Source: an uncultured Clostridia bacterium
Lineage (GTDB): Bacteria; Bacillota; Clostridia; Christensenellales; UBA1242
Reading direction: 5' to 3'
Length of the DNA stretch: 49,251 nt
NCBI GenBank assembly: GCA_944376825.1
Contig: CALWDY010000025.1
Location: 1 to 49,251, forward strand
Part shown: in pieces, positions 16,149 through 25,144 of the stretch
Layout: each line of letters opens with the position of its first letter
How positions within the stretch are numbered: the first letter of the stretch is position 1
Notes under the pieces: model-generated
The model's input: the letters and a program-made list of their open reading frames with translations, nothing else
What the model was told of the DNA's origin: nothing
Databases searched by the model: none
Program-made: the position numbers and the translations under genes

Positions 16149-18017
16149 GAAGCAAAAAACGATTATATTTTTGACGCAATTGTTATTGGTGCAGGACATG
16201 CCGGTTGTGAGTCTGCATTAAGTCTTGCACGCTTAAATAAAAAAACCTTACTACTCACCATAAACTTAGATGCAATAGGCTTTTTGCCTTGTAATCCAAG
16301 CATTGGTGGAACTGCAAAGGGGCATCTTGTTTGTGAAATAGACGCACTTGGCGGAGAAATGGGAGTTAATACAGATAAAAGTTCAATTCAACTTCGTATG
16401 CTAAACCTGGGTAAAGGACCAGCAGTTTACTCTTTAAGAGCACAAGTAGACAAACAACTTTATCACAATAACATGAAACGAACACTTGAAAATAATGAAA
16501 ATATTTATATTAAACAAGCAGAAGCAAAAAGTTTAATTATAGAAAATAATTCAGTAAAAGGTGTTGAAACTGTTCAAGGTGAAAAATATTATGCAAATGC
16601 AGTTGTTATTTGTACAGGAGTATATTTAAAAAGTAAAATTATAATTGGTGAATATAGTAAAGATAGTGGGCCAAATGGTTTTTTAAGAGCAGAAAATCTA
16701 ACTCAAAGTTTATTAGACAACAACATAACAATCAGGCGTTTTAAAACAGGAACACCTGCAAGAATGAATGGAAGAACAATAGACTTTTCAAAACTTGTAA
16801 CACAATTTGGTGATGAGGGAATACAAAGTTTTAGCTTTTTAACCAAAAATCAACCCAAAAATGTTTCAGTATGTTATTTAACTTATACCAATCAAACAAC
16901 CCATGATATAATACGAGCCAATTTATCAAGAGCACCAATGTATAGTGGTATAATTAAAGGCGTAGGTCCAAGGTATTGCCCTAGCATAGAAGACAAAATT
17001 GTAAGGTTTAGTGATAAAGAAAGACACCAAATATTTTTAGAACCAGAAGGTCTTTATACAAACGAAATATATGTTCAAGGTGTTTCCACTTCTCTGCCCG
17101 TTGATGTTCAAAAACAAATGTATAAAACCATCGAAGGATTAGAAAATGCACAAATTATGAGAGATGCATATGCCATTGAATATGATTGCATTGATAGCAC
17201 AAATTTAAAACCAAGTTTGGAATATAAAACAATTAACGGACTGTTTTTTGCTGGTCAAGTAAATGGAACAAGTGGTTATGAAGAAGCGGCAGCACAAGGT
17301 CTTATTGCAGGTATAAACGCAAGTAGATATTTAGAGAATAAAGAGCCTTTAATATTATGCAGAGATGAAGCATATATTGGTGTTTTGATTGATGATTTGG
17401 TTACAAAAGGAACAAATGAACCTTATAGAATGATGACTTCACGAGCAGAATATAGATTATATTTGCGTCAAGATAATGCTGATGTAAGACTTACAAAAAT
17501 AGGAAAAGAAATTGGACTTGTAACAAAAGAAAGATGGGGTGTTTTTGAAGCAAAACAAAAACAAATAAAAAAAGTTTACGAACTTTTGCAAACAAAAATA
17601 AAAATATCACAAGAATTAGAAGACTTTTATAAACTTAACAACGAGTCCATACCAACAACATCTCAAACAGTATATAAAATGATTAAAAGAAGCAATATAG
17701 ATATTTTTAAGGTTAATGAAAAATATCATTTGTTTGATGAGTTTGACAAGCGTGTTTTAGAATATGTAAACACAGAAGTAAAATTTGAAGGTTATTTAAA
17801 TCAAGAAAAGGAAGATATAAAAAAATTTAAAGAACAAGAAAATTTGTTAATCCCAAAAAATTTAGATTACAATAAAATTAAAGGTTTAAGAATAGAAGCT
17901 ACACAAAAACTTGACAAAATTAAACCGTTAAACATTGGTCAGGCTTCAAGAATTTCAGGTGTATCCCCTGCCGATATAACTATTCTTATTATGTATGTAA
18001 AAACATTGCAAAAATAA
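16146..18017 (+). CDS. mnmG: tRNA uridine-5-carboxymethylaminomethyl modification enzyme MnmG
   Basis: 623 residues, the usual size (also called GidA). FAD enzyme that works with MnmE on U34 of tRNA. The Rossmann FAD site is [17 protein letters not shown]; the family segments [24 protein letters not shown] and [14 protein letters not shown] are all present, and the C-terminal helical domain ends with [11 protein letters not shown]. The start ATG 16146 fits the family, although the ribosome site is displaced (see 16116). Confidence 0.97.
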   Translation: MEAKNDYIFDAIVIGAGHAGCESALSLARLNKKTLLLTINLDAIGFLPCNPSIGGTAKGHLVCEIDALGGEMGVNTDKSSIQLRMLNLGKGPAVYSLRAQVDKQLYHNNMKRTLENNENIYIKQAEAKSLIIENNSVKGVETVQGEKYYANAVVICTGVYLKSKIIIGEYSKDSGPNGFLRAENLTQSLLDNNITIRRFKTGTPARMNGRTIDFSKLVTQFGDEGIQSFSFLTKNQPKNVSVCYLTYTNQTTHDIIRANLSRAPMYSGIIKGVGPRYCPSIEDKIVRFSDKERHQIFLEPEGLYTNEIYVQGVSTSLPVDVQKQMYKTIEGLENAQIMRDAYAIEYDCIDSTNLKPSLEYKTINGLFFAGQVNGTSGYEEAAAQGLIAGINASRYLENKEPLILCRDEAYIGVLIDDLVTKGTNEPYRMMTSRAEYRLYLRQDNADVRLTKIGKEIGLVTKERWGVFEAKQKQIKKVYELLQTKIKISQELEDFYKLNNESIPTTSQTVYKMIKRSNIDIFKVNEKYHLFDEFDKRVLEYVNTEVKFEGYLNQEKEDIKKFKEQENLLIPKNLDYNKIKGLRIEATQKLDKIKPLNIGQASRISGVSPADITILIMYVKTLQK

Positions 18018-18027
18018 AAGGAAAAAT

Positions 18028-18729
18028 ATGAAAGATATACTTAGACAATTGTTTGGCAAATATAACATTGAGTGTGATGATGAAAAATTAAATCAATTAG
18101 AAGTGTTTTATAATTTGGTTATAGAAAAAAATCAAGTTATGAATTTAACAAATATAACAAATGAAAAAGAATTTGCAATAAAAAACATATTAGACAGTAT
18201 ATTGCCAATAAACACAATAAAAGACAATGCAACGCTTGTGGATGTTGGCGCTGGTGCAGGGTTTCCTTCTATACCAATAAAAATATTAAGACCTGATATA
18301 AACATAACAATGATTGATAGTTTAAATAAGCGAGTGGATTTTTTAAAAAGTGTAATCCAAAAATTAAATTTAAAAAATATTCAAGTAATTCACACAAGAG
18401 CAGAAGACTACGCAAAAATAAAACGCGAACAATTTGATGTTTGCATTGCAAGAGCAGTTGCAAAATTAAACACATTATTAGAATATTGCTTGCCACTTGT
18501 AAAAATTGACGGTATTATGATTGCATATAAAAGTTTGAAGGCAGAAGAAGAGTTGAAAGAGTCAAAAAACGCACTTAATATTTTAGGTGGAAAAGTTATA
18601 AATTTACAAAGTGTTTTTATAAAAGAAATGGAAAGCGTGAGAGTTAATATAATAATTAAAAAAGAAAAAAACACACCGCAAATTTATCCAAGAAATAAAA
18701 ATATGGCAAAAACAAAGCCAATAATTTAA
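18028..18729 (+). CDS. rsmG: 16S rRNA 7-methylguanosine-527 methyltransferase
   Basis: 233 residues (GidB). Uses S-adenosylmethionine to methylate G527 of 16S rRNA. The SAM site is LVDVGAGAGFPSIPIKI, followed by IDSLNKRVDFL and the conserved ARAVAKLNTLLEY. AAAGGA precedes ATG 18028, ten bases after mnmG. A terminator follows. Confidence 0.96.
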   Translation: MKDILRQLFGKYNIECDDEKLNQLEVFYNLVIEKNQVMNLTNITNEKEFAIKNILDSILPINTIKDNATLVDVGAGAGFPSIPIKILRPDINITMIDSLNKRVDFLKSVIQKLNLKNIQVIHTRAEDYAKIKREQFDVCIARAVAKLNTLLEYCLPLVKIDGIMIAYKSLKAEEELKESKNALNILGGKVINLQSVFIKEMESVRVNIIIKKEKNTPQIYPRNKNMAKTKPII

Positions 18730-18737
18730 AAAAAATA

Positions 18738-18766
18738 AAAAAACTTGCAATTTTGCAAGTTTTTAT
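18738..18766. terminator. Bidirectional terminator after rsmG
   Basis: AAAAACTTGCAA and TTGCAAGTTTTT form a perfect stem with an A run upstream and a T run downstream. It separates rsmG from the convergent minus-strand pseudogene. Confidence 0.88.
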
Positions 18767-19931
18767 AATATTTTTTCGTTTGTATTTAGTAAATTTATAT
18801 TTTTTTCAAAATTATTTGTTTCTTTTGCCATTGTTTTAAAGTTTTTAAGATTTTTCTTTTTTGTTAATTTATTTGAACATTCATATATTGTGTTTTTTGT
18901 TTGGTTAGTTTGCTTTATTTCTTTTCTGTTTATCTTTATATCATCCCTAGTTAAATAATAAGATAGTACATCTTTGTCCCAATTGGAAAGTCGCTCAATA
19001 ATTTCTGCGTCAGTTAATGTTGAGTTTTTTAAAACAAACTTCAAACAATTTTCAAACATAGATATGTTTATATTTGAACTTGGATGGTTTAAACAAACTA
19101 ATAATGTTTCTATATCTTTGATGTCAATGCAATAACTTAATATACGTCTTACAATTTCATTGTCGCAATAAACATCCAAATAATTTTTTATATGCTTATT
19201 TACAAAAGGTGTTAAATCGTTTTTATTTTTTATGTTTACATTAAATTCATTTATATTTAAAAGTTTATCAATTTTATTTTTTACATTTATAGTTAAAGTT
19301 TTATATGTTTGTTGAACATGTTTGAGTGCTCTGTTATATTTTTTTCTTCTTTCTTTTTAAATTTTTCTATTTTTTTTAGACTTTTTTTAGCCCATTTATG
19401 CGCTAAAGTATTTTTTTCGTTTGTTAAAAATAACATATTGCAAAAAAATCTAACATTTTCAATTGAAAAGTCACGAGCGTCCCTTTCTTTTTTTGAAGTG
19501 TAATAATAATTTCTCAAATTAATATGTTTTATATCTAAAATGCTAAAAAGAAATGAATTAAAATTATCAAGTGGATAACCACTTTTGTTATAAACATCAA
19601 AGTCTTTTTTTATATCTTTTTCATTTGTTTTATAACAATGTCTTAATTCGTGAGAAATTGTTGTAAATGCATCAATAGGATAATTTTTGTTTATTGCATT
19701 TAAATTTAACATTATTTTATTTTTATCTGGAAAATAAGCACCTAGTATGTTTTTATTTTTTTTTACATATTCAACTTCTATTTCTTTAATATTTAAAGAA
19801 GCCAAACAGTATTTAATAAACAAAAAATTAAGTTTTTCTTTTGTTGAAACATTTATTTTTTTTTCTTTGTTTAATATGTTCCCAATTTCTTCTATAAATG
19901 ATATTTGTGTTTCATTTGCGTTTACTATCAT
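18763..19931 (-). pseudogene. Frameshifted HExxH metallopeptidase-like gene
   Basis: Two reading frames belong to one gene of about 390 codons. The first part (ATG 19931, AAGGG ribosome site) contains HELRHCYK, an HExxH zinc site, and further on KKERDARDF, where the Glu or Asp could be the third ligand. After AKKSLKKIEKFKKKEEK the frame ends at 19293, but the next frame carries on sensibly (YNRALKHVQQTYKTLTINVK) through an open stretch into 19179-18763. The break is at a run of seven A on the coding strand (19339-19345); eight would restore it. It interrupts the conserved rsmG-parA order and is on the opposite strand, which suggests insertion. The peptidase idea rests on the motif only. Confidence 0.6.
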
Positions 19932-20100
19932 TATTTACCCTTTTTTGAAAATATTTTTTTCGTAAAAATTATCTAAATACATTTTAATAAATTTGGTATA
20001 TTTTGTCAATAGTTGATAAATTTAACTACATTTAAAATTATTGATTTTTAAAGAATAAATATGTTATTATATATAATAAAATATTAGTTTAGAGGGTTTA

Positions 20101-20916
20101 ATGGGAAAGATTATTTCTTTTGCAAATCAAAAAGGCGGAGTTGGAAAAACAACAACATGTATAAATGTTGCAGCATATATTGCAGCAATGGGTAAAAAGG
20201 TTTTAATAATTGATATGGATCCCCAAGGAAACGCAACAAGTGGCGTTGGAATTGAAAAAAACAATGAACTTAAAACACTTTATAATGTTATTGATAAAGA
20301 AGTTATTGTTGATGAGGTAATTGTTCCCACTCGCATTTTTGGTTTGGATGTAATACCAGCAACGGTTGATCTTGCTGGTGCAGAAATAGATTTGGTTCAA
20401 ATGAATTCAAGAGAACATATTGTTAAAAATGCTTTAAATAGAATAAAAGATAAATATGATTTTATTTTAATTGATTGTCCTCCTTCTCTTGGGCTTTTAA
20501 CGGTAAATGCGCTTACAGCGTCTGATTCGGTTATTATTCCAATTCAATGTGAATTTTTCCCTCTTGAAGGTTTAACTCAGTTAATGAATACAATAAGACT
20601 AATTATTCATCATTTAAATCCTGAACTCAAAATAGAGGGTGTTGTGCTTACAATGAAAGACAATCGTTCAAATCTTGTTGCACAAGTTAGCGAAGAAGTT
20701 AGAAAGTTTTTTAACACAAAAGTATACGATACATATATTCCAAGAAATATAAGATTGGCGGAAGCACCAAGTCATGGTGTGCCAATACTTTTATATGACA
20801 CATCTTCAAAGGGAGCAGTTGCATATCAAAGTTTGGCAGAAGAAATTTTAGATAGAAACAAAATTAGTTATAATAAAATAACCAAAAACACAAAAATTAA
20901 ATTAAGGGGAGAATAA
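20101..20916 (+). CDS. parA: Chromosome partitioning ATPase ParA (Soj)
   Basis: 271 residues. Deviant Walker A KGGVGKTTT at residues about 11-19, Walker A' region IDMDPQGNATSG, and Walker B DFILIDCPPSLG. It binds DNA non-specifically and moves ParB-parS complexes; in Bacillus, Soj also controls DnaA. AGAGGG precedes ATG 20101. parB starts four bases after its stop. Confidence 0.96.
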   Translation: MGKIISFANQKGGVGKTTTCINVAAYIAAMGKKVLIIDMDPQGNATSGVGIEKNNELKTLYNVIDKEVIVDEVIVPTRIFGLDVIPATVDLAGAEIDLVQMNSREHIVKNALNRIKDKYDFILIDCPPSLGLLTVNALTASDSVIIPIQCEFFPLEGLTQLMNTIRLIIHHLNPELKIEGVVLTMKDNRSNLVAQVSEEVRKFFNTKVYDTYIPRNIRLAEAPSHGVPILLYDTSSKGAVAYQSLAEEILDRNKISYNKITKNTKIKLRGE

Positions 20917-20919
20917 TAT

Positions 20920-21891
20920 ATGCAAAAGAAAATGGGACTTGGAAAAGGATTAGGGGCACTATTATCAATATATGATGAAGAAGTTGAACAACTCAATCAA
21001 GAGGAAAATGCTTCTTCTTTGTCTGGAAATGACGCTTATCAAAAAGCAAAAAAAGAAGTGGGTGTTAATGAAATTGATATAAATCTTATACATCCAAATC
21101 CAAACCAACCAAGAAAAAACTTTGACCAAGAGGCGTTAAACGAACTTGCAACATCAATAAAAACTCATGGGATAATACAACCTATTGTAGTAAACAAAGA
21201 AGAAGATGGTTATATGATTATTGCCGGAGAACGAAGATGGAGAGCAAGCAAAATTGCTGGATTGGATACTGTTCCATGTGTTGTTAAAAATTATACAGAA
21301 AGACAAATTAAAGAAATTTCTATAATTGAAAATTTGCAAAGAGAAGATTTAAATCCAATTGAAGCTGCAAGAGCAATAAAGCAACTTATGGAAGAATATA
21401 ACTTTACACAAGAAACAGTTGCCGACAGAATTGGAATAAGTAGACCAAATATTGCCAACACATTAAGATTACTATCTCTTTGTCCAGAAGTCATAAAACT
21501 TGTAGAAGATAACAAATTAACTGCAGGACACGCAAGATGTTTAGTGGTTATAAGTGACCCAAAAGCACAATTAAAATTTGCTATTGCTGCATGTGATGGG
21601 AAAATAACTGTAAGAGAGTTAGAGAAACTAGTAAAACAATACATCAATCCAAAGGCAAGCACAAAAAATGCCCCACCCGAACAAAGCATGGAATTGAAAG
21701 AACTTATAAATGAAATGCAGAGAGTTTTTTCAACAAAGGTATCGGCAATTGGAAGTGACAAAAAGGGAAGAATATACATAGATTACTATTCACGAGATGA
21801 TTTGGATAGAATCGCAGAACTGCTTGAACTTTTAAAAACAAAAACATTAACTCTTAAAGATTTAAGCGAATATAACAAAAAAAGAATATAA
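20920..21891 (+). CDS. parB: Chromosome partitioning protein ParB (Spo0J)
   Basis: 323 residues. The N-terminal start MGLGKGLGALL is typical, then the CTP-binding and nuclease-like fold (IHPNPNQPRKNF, then AGERRWRASK), the central helix-turn-helix (FTQETVADRIGISRPNIANT) that reads parS, and a C-terminal dimer domain. It loads at parS and spreads as a CTP-dependent clamp. GGGGAG precedes ATG 20920. Four parS sites lie within about 310 bases after its stop. Confidence 0.96.
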   Translation: MQKKMGLGKGLGALLSIYDEEVEQLNQEENASSLSGNDAYQKAKKEVGVNEIDINLIHPNPNQPRKNFDQEALNELATSIKTHGIIQPIVVNKEEDGYMIIAGERRWRASKIAGLDTVPCVVKNYTERQIKEISIIENLQREDLNPIEAARAIKQLMEEYNFTQETVADRIGISRPNIANTLRLLSLCPEVIKLVEDNKLTAGHARCLVVISDPKAQLKFAIAACDGKITVRELEKLVKQYINPKASTKNAPPEQSMELKELINEMQRVFSTKVSAIGSDKKGRIYIDYYSRDDLDRIAELLELLKTKTLTLKDLSEYNKKRI

Positions 21892-21917
21892 CATATCATT
21901 ATTGATATGTTTTTTTA
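21891..21917 (+). terminator. Terminator after parB
   Basis: ACATATCA and TGATATGT form a stem over a short loop, then seven T. The first arm begins at the stop codon of parB. Confidence 0.8.
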
Positions 21918-21974
21918 TTTTAATATAAAAAAATGGTTTGTTTTTATTTATTTATATTTCACTTACACAAAAAA

Positions 21975-21990
21975 TGTTTCACGTGAAACA
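21975..21990. promoter_or_regulatory. parS site 1
   Basis: TGTTTCACGTGAAACA, a perfect palindrome that matches the bacterial parS consensus. ParB nucleates here. Confidence 0.95.
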
Positions 21991-22089
21991 AAACTTTGCA
22001 CAAATTATAAATGACGCATCATAAAAATTTTATTTAAAATGCTTTAACAATTAAATTTTGATTTAAGAATAAAAAATGATATGAACGAA

Positions 22090-22105
22090 TGTTTCACATG
22101 AAACA
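22090..22105. promoter_or_regulatory. parS site 2 (variant)
   Basis: TGTTTCACATGAAACA: one centre base differs from the other three copies (CACATG instead of CACGTG), which breaks the central CG pair. Confidence 0.85.
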
Positions 22106-22137
22106 TTTTGTTGTTAAAATTGTAAATTATTAATGAA

Positions 22138-22153
22138 TGTTTCACGTGAAACA
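22138..22153. promoter_or_regulatory. parS site 3
   Basis: TGTTTCACGTGAAACA, identical to site 1. Confidence 0.95.
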
Positions 22154-22185
22154 ATTAATTATTGAGTTTAATGCTAATTTCACAA

Positions 22186-22201
22186 TGTTTCACGTGAAAC
22201 A
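22186..22201. promoter_or_regulatory. parS site 4
   Basis: TGTTTCACGTGAAACA, identical to site 1. The start-to-start distances along the cluster are 115, 48 and 48 bases. Confidence 0.95.
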
Positions 22202-22446
22202 TATAATTTATTATTTATCAATTTCATTTAAATTTTTTGTTAAATATTGTATAGGACGAGACAATGGTTATCATGGCAAACAATAAAAAAATAAGTCCAC
22301 GCTTAATTTTTTTTTGTGCGAATAAATACTCGTTTTAAAACATAAAAATGCCTTAAAATTAAGATTTTTGAAAGCCCATTTTTATGGTTTTAAGATTTAT
22401 TTTTTCTTTTTGAATAAAACAAAGGTTATTATGCAATAATTATAAA
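22202..22446. other. Gap between parS cluster and cvpA with a long inverted repeat
   Basis: No convincing gene. A 24-codon frame from ATG 22264 lacks a clear ribosome site. TTAAAACATAAAAATG (22335-22350) and its complement at 22377-22393 (one bulged base) can form a 16-bp stem with a 26-base loop. It has no T tail, so it is not an ordinary terminator. Confidence 0.5.
22410..22440 (+). promoter_or_regulatory. Possible cvpA promoter with extended -10
   Basis: TG-C-AATAAT (22432-22440) is an extended -10 box; TTGAAT (22410-22415) is 19 bp upstream. The -10 ends seven bases before ATG 22447. Confidence 0.4.
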
Positions 22447-23070
22447 ATGATTATTGATGCAATAATAATTGGTTTTTTATGTTTACATTCAGCAAAAGGA
22501 TTTAAAAAAGGAATGCTTGTTTCCTTGTTCTCCATTTTGTGTTTTTTCTTATCTTTTTACTTAACTTATTTATTGTTGCCATCTTTTGTAGATATAATAA
22601 ATAAAATTTTTGAACTTGATATTAATCAAGGTTTGTATGTAAAAGATGTTGCAATTTTGAATGATTTTGTAAACAGCAATAGCAAATTATTGCTTGTTAT
22701 TAAATTCTTTTTGCACATTAATCAAAATTCGTTAAATTCTAGTGTTGCCTCTTTTGTTGTTAATGTTACTTCTTTTGTTATATTGGCAATTTTTATTAAG
22801 GGGTGTTTGAAAATTATTGCAAAAAAATTATCAACAAATTTAAAAAAATTTTTCGATGTGGGATCTTTTGATAGATTTTGTGGGCTATTTTTAGGCTTTT
22901 TTAAAGGCGTTATGATTGTTAGTATATTTTCTTTTGTAATTTTATCATTAATGGAATTTGAAGGTATAAATCAAATTTTGCAACATCAAATAGAAAGTTC
23001 TTCATTAGTAAATGTGTTTAACAGTGGAGCAATAATAATTGTAAATGTGATGGGTTATAATTTGTTTTAA
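22447..23070 (+). CDS. CvpA-family membrane protein
   Basis: 207 residues with four hydrophobic segments: residues about 1-20 (MIIDAIIIGFLCLHSAKGFKKG), 24-50, 97-117 and 145-170. The N-terminal pattern of a short helix then KGFKKGMLVSLFSI, and the later GLFLGFFKGVMIVSIFSFVIL, match the CvpA/colicin V production family, membrane proteins of uncertain role that sit near mutS2 or parB in many Bacillota. No ribosome site is visible, and the mRNA may be leaderless. A terminator follows. Confidence 0.8.
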   Translation: MIIDAIIIGFLCLHSAKGFKKGMLVSLFSILCFFLSFYLTYLLLPSFVDIINKIFELDINQGLYVKDVAILNDFVNSNSKLLLVIKFFLHINQNSLNSSVASFVVNVTSFVILAIFIKGCLKIIAKKLSTNLKKFFDVGSFDRFCGLFLGFFKGVMIVSIFSFVILSLMEFEGINQILQHQIESSSLVNVFNSGAIIIVNVMGYNLF

Positions 23071-23072
23071 AA

Positions 23073-23106
23073 ACAGCGTATAATATATTTTATACGCTTT
23101 TTGTAA
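23073..23106 (+). terminator. Terminator after cvpA
   Basis: AGCGTATAA and TTATACGCT pair around a short loop and are followed by TTTTT. Confidence 0.85.
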
Positions 23107-23232
23107 TATACACCCCTCACCAAAATATCTGGGTATTAATTTTTAAGTTTCTTGATTAACAGAATTATTCTTTATTAGTATTAGTAGTATTTTAATATAT
23201 TAAAAAAATACAAACATATATTTGGTGTATAA

Positions 23233-23467
23233 ATAGAGAATTGTGGTGTCGCGGATATTATTTTTCACACTGCAAAAAAACATAAAAGGACGATAGCCGA
23301 GCATATTGCAAATCTATTGAAAGAAAATAGAGAGATGGAGCAAATGAAAGTATTTGCAAAAAATAGAACCATTAAAATAACGAAGATTGGCAATGTTAGG
23401 ATATGCACAATTTCGTGTTGCCGATATAATAGAATTTAACTTGTCATATAAAAAAACACCAGCATAG
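23233..23467 (+). pseudogene. Short gene remnant with a frameshift
   Basis: A stretch open from 23233 to 23439 reads AKKHKRTIAEHIANLLKENR and then TIKITKIGN, with coding-like composition but no start codon before 23335. The overlapping frame from about 23396 reads GYAQFRVADIIEFN and ends at TAG 23467, as if it were the true C-terminus. I do not recognise the family. The rest of the 430-base gap (23107-23232) holds nothing I can name. Confidence 0.45.
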
Positions 23468-23484
23468 CCGATGTTTTTTATATA
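23448..23484. terminator. Terminator between the remnant and the dehydrogenase gene
   Basis: AAAAAACATCGGC and GCTGGTGTTTTTT pair imperfectly when read on the minus strand, with A and T runs outside. It lies just downstream of the minus-strand gene ending at 23504. Confidence 0.65.
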
Positions 23485-23503
23485 ATTAGTTATAAAAGTT
23501 TAA

Positions 23504-24571
23504 CTATTTAACCGATGTTTTATTTAATTTAAAATTTGGCATGTTAAAGTGATCTGTTGATATATATCCCGCAGGTGCATCAATAATATCTGGAATTCTA
23601 TTAACAATGCTTGCGCAAGTTAGTTCAACGGTTTGAGGTTTATTAACAACAATTGTTGTTGAAGGCTCTCCCTCAACTGTCCATTCATTAGAGTCAAACT
23701 CGTCTTTTGCATATACTTTCCCTATGCACTGACTTTCAATAACAATACCTTCTTGGGTTTGAGATGTAACTACGGCACTCATTCCTGTAACCATTCCCTT
23801 TTTTACATCCATTTTTAAAGTTTCACTATGCATATTCTCTTTTGCTATTTGAGGAACACAGTCTTGTTTTTGATGAGTTATATGAAGACCCAATTTTCCA
23901 GCAAGCCAACCGTTTACATTCCACATGTAACTAGGCATAAACTCTCCTGCATTTATAATTTTTTGTCTTTCCTCTTCACTGATTCTATCGGCAGATGCTA
24001 TTTGCTTGTCAAATTCATCAACAGTTAAGCCTGCACCATGCGCTTTTGCTAGTGCAATGCCATAATCTTCAACATTATAACTACTTTTGCCAACAATTTT
24101 TTTAATTTCATGAGTGGAACCTGCAATGCATGCAATAAGATTGCCCCAATAAACATCTTGATATCCACTACCTGTTATTGTGCAGTTTGTTTGTTTGCAA
24201 ATTGTATCAAGTTTATCATATAAAACAGGGTTGCTGTTTTGTGGATAAAATGCTTCTTCGCAAGTTGTTATTGCATTTACTCCATATTTTGCACAAATTT
24301 CAAGTGATGGATAAACATCTTGAAACAAACTTAATGTAGTAACTATAACAACATTTGGTCTGTGCTCTTTTAAGAAATTTTCAAATTCTGTGTGTGGTTG
24401 AACTTTTACTCCATAAGGTTTACTAGTTTCCATAACTTTTTGGATGTCTACTCCAAAAAGATTTGGATTGATATCAAATGCCCCAACAATTTCCCAGCCT
24501 TTTTCAATAACATAGCGCATAGTATATTTGCTCATTTTTCCAACACCATATTGAACAACTTTAATTTTCAT
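23504..24571 (-). CDS. NAD(P)-dependent amine dehydrogenase, diaminopentanoate dehydrogenase-like
   Basis: 355 residues. The N-terminal Rossmann fold starts VVQYGVGKMSKYTMRYVIEK, then GAFDINPNLFG, as in the DapB-fold dehydrogenases that include 2,4-diaminopentanoate dehydrogenase of the clostridial ornithine pathway. A conserved catalytic-domain segment around GSGYQDVYWGNLIA and the C-terminal GEPSTTIVV, NRIPDIIDAPAGY follow, also as in that family. None of the other ornithine-fermentation genes is adjacent, so the substrate is open. AAGGAGG precedes ATG 24571. It is a single-gene unit bounded by hairpins. Confidence 0.72.
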   Translation of the reverse strand: MKIKVVQYGVGKMSKYTMRYVIEKGWEIVGAFDINPNLFGVDIQKVMETSKPYGVKVQPHTEFENFLKEHRPNVVIVTTLSLFQDVYPSLEICAKYGVNAITTCEEAFYPQNSNPVLYDKLDTICKQTNCTITGSGYQDVYWGNLIACIAGSTHEIKKIVGKSSYNVEDYGIALAKAHGAGLTVDEFDKQIASADRISEEERQKIINAGEFMPSYMWNVNGWLAGKLGLHITHQKQDCVPQIAKENMHSETLKMDVKKGMVTGMSAVVTSQTQEGIVIESQCIGKVYAKDEFDSNEWTVEGEPSTTIVVNKPQTVELTCASIVNRIPDIIDAPAGYISTDHFNMPNFKLNKTSVK

Positions 24572-24600
24572 AATTTTCCTCCTTGTTTATATTGTGCAAT

Positions 24601-24661
24601 AAAATTATAAAAAAACAAAATAAAAAACAAAAATTTATTTTGTTTTTTATTTTTATAATTG
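24601..24661. repeat. AT-only long inverted repeat
   Basis: AAAATTATAAAAA..AACAAAATAAA and its complement TTTATTTTGTT..TTTTTATAATT flank a short spacer. It lies between the divergent dehydrogenase upstream region and the Cys-rich peptide gene and may stop minus-strand transcripts from the latter. The rest of the gap up to 24781 shows nothing clear. Confidence 0.5.
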
Positions 24662-24781
24662 AAATTATGTACGCTATGTCTTTTGTTTATAAACTAGTTA
24701 AAACAAAATATTCTTAAAACATCAAAAAAAGTATGTTTTTTTTGCTAAAAAATGGTATTTTTTTTAATTTTTTCTATATTT

Positions 24782-24961
24782 TTAAAAAAGTCTATTGTTG
24801 CAACTACAACCACAAGAATTTTGACAACCATTATTAAAACTTGGATACAAGGCTAAAAGAAGAATTAAAAGAATGTTAGAGTTTGTTGCTAAGTCTGTTC
24901 CCGTTGCCGATGCAACAACTGAAATTAAAAGTACAAGTAAAATGTCTTGCGAAAAGTTCAT
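24782..24961 (-). CDS. 59-residue hydrophobic Cys-rich peptide, unknown
   Basis: Too short for usual gene calling but with a very strong ribosome site (AAAGGAGGT) seven bases before ATG 24961. The protein has two hydrophobic stretches (ILLVLLISVVASATG and ILLILLLALYP) and a tail with four Cys in the pattern C-x3-C-x-C-x-C (NGCQNSCGCSCNNR). It is probably a small membrane protein; the Cys cluster could bind metal or be modified. It is divergent from the ArsR-type regulator at 25145, which itself has a Cys pair, so metal control of this peptide is possible. No known family comes to mind. Confidence 0.7.
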   Translation of the reverse strand: MNFSQDILLVLLISVVASATGTDLATNSNILLILLLALYPSFNNGCQNSCGCSCNNRLF

Positions 24962-25144
24962 GCTTACCTCCTTTCAACAAAAAATAGGTTTTTTTGATGT
25001 TTTCGGTCAAAATACAAAAAAAATATTTTATGATTTTTTAATATTTTGCTGATAAAATATTATTGTATTTAGAAACTTTGAAAACTATCAGTTTTATATA
25101 TGATGGCATATAAATTTATGTTACATAATTTAAAAGGAATGTTT

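Noticed and set aside
22264-22338. 24-codon frame between parS sites and cvpA
   Set aside because: No clear ribosome site or promoter and no similarity that I recognise.
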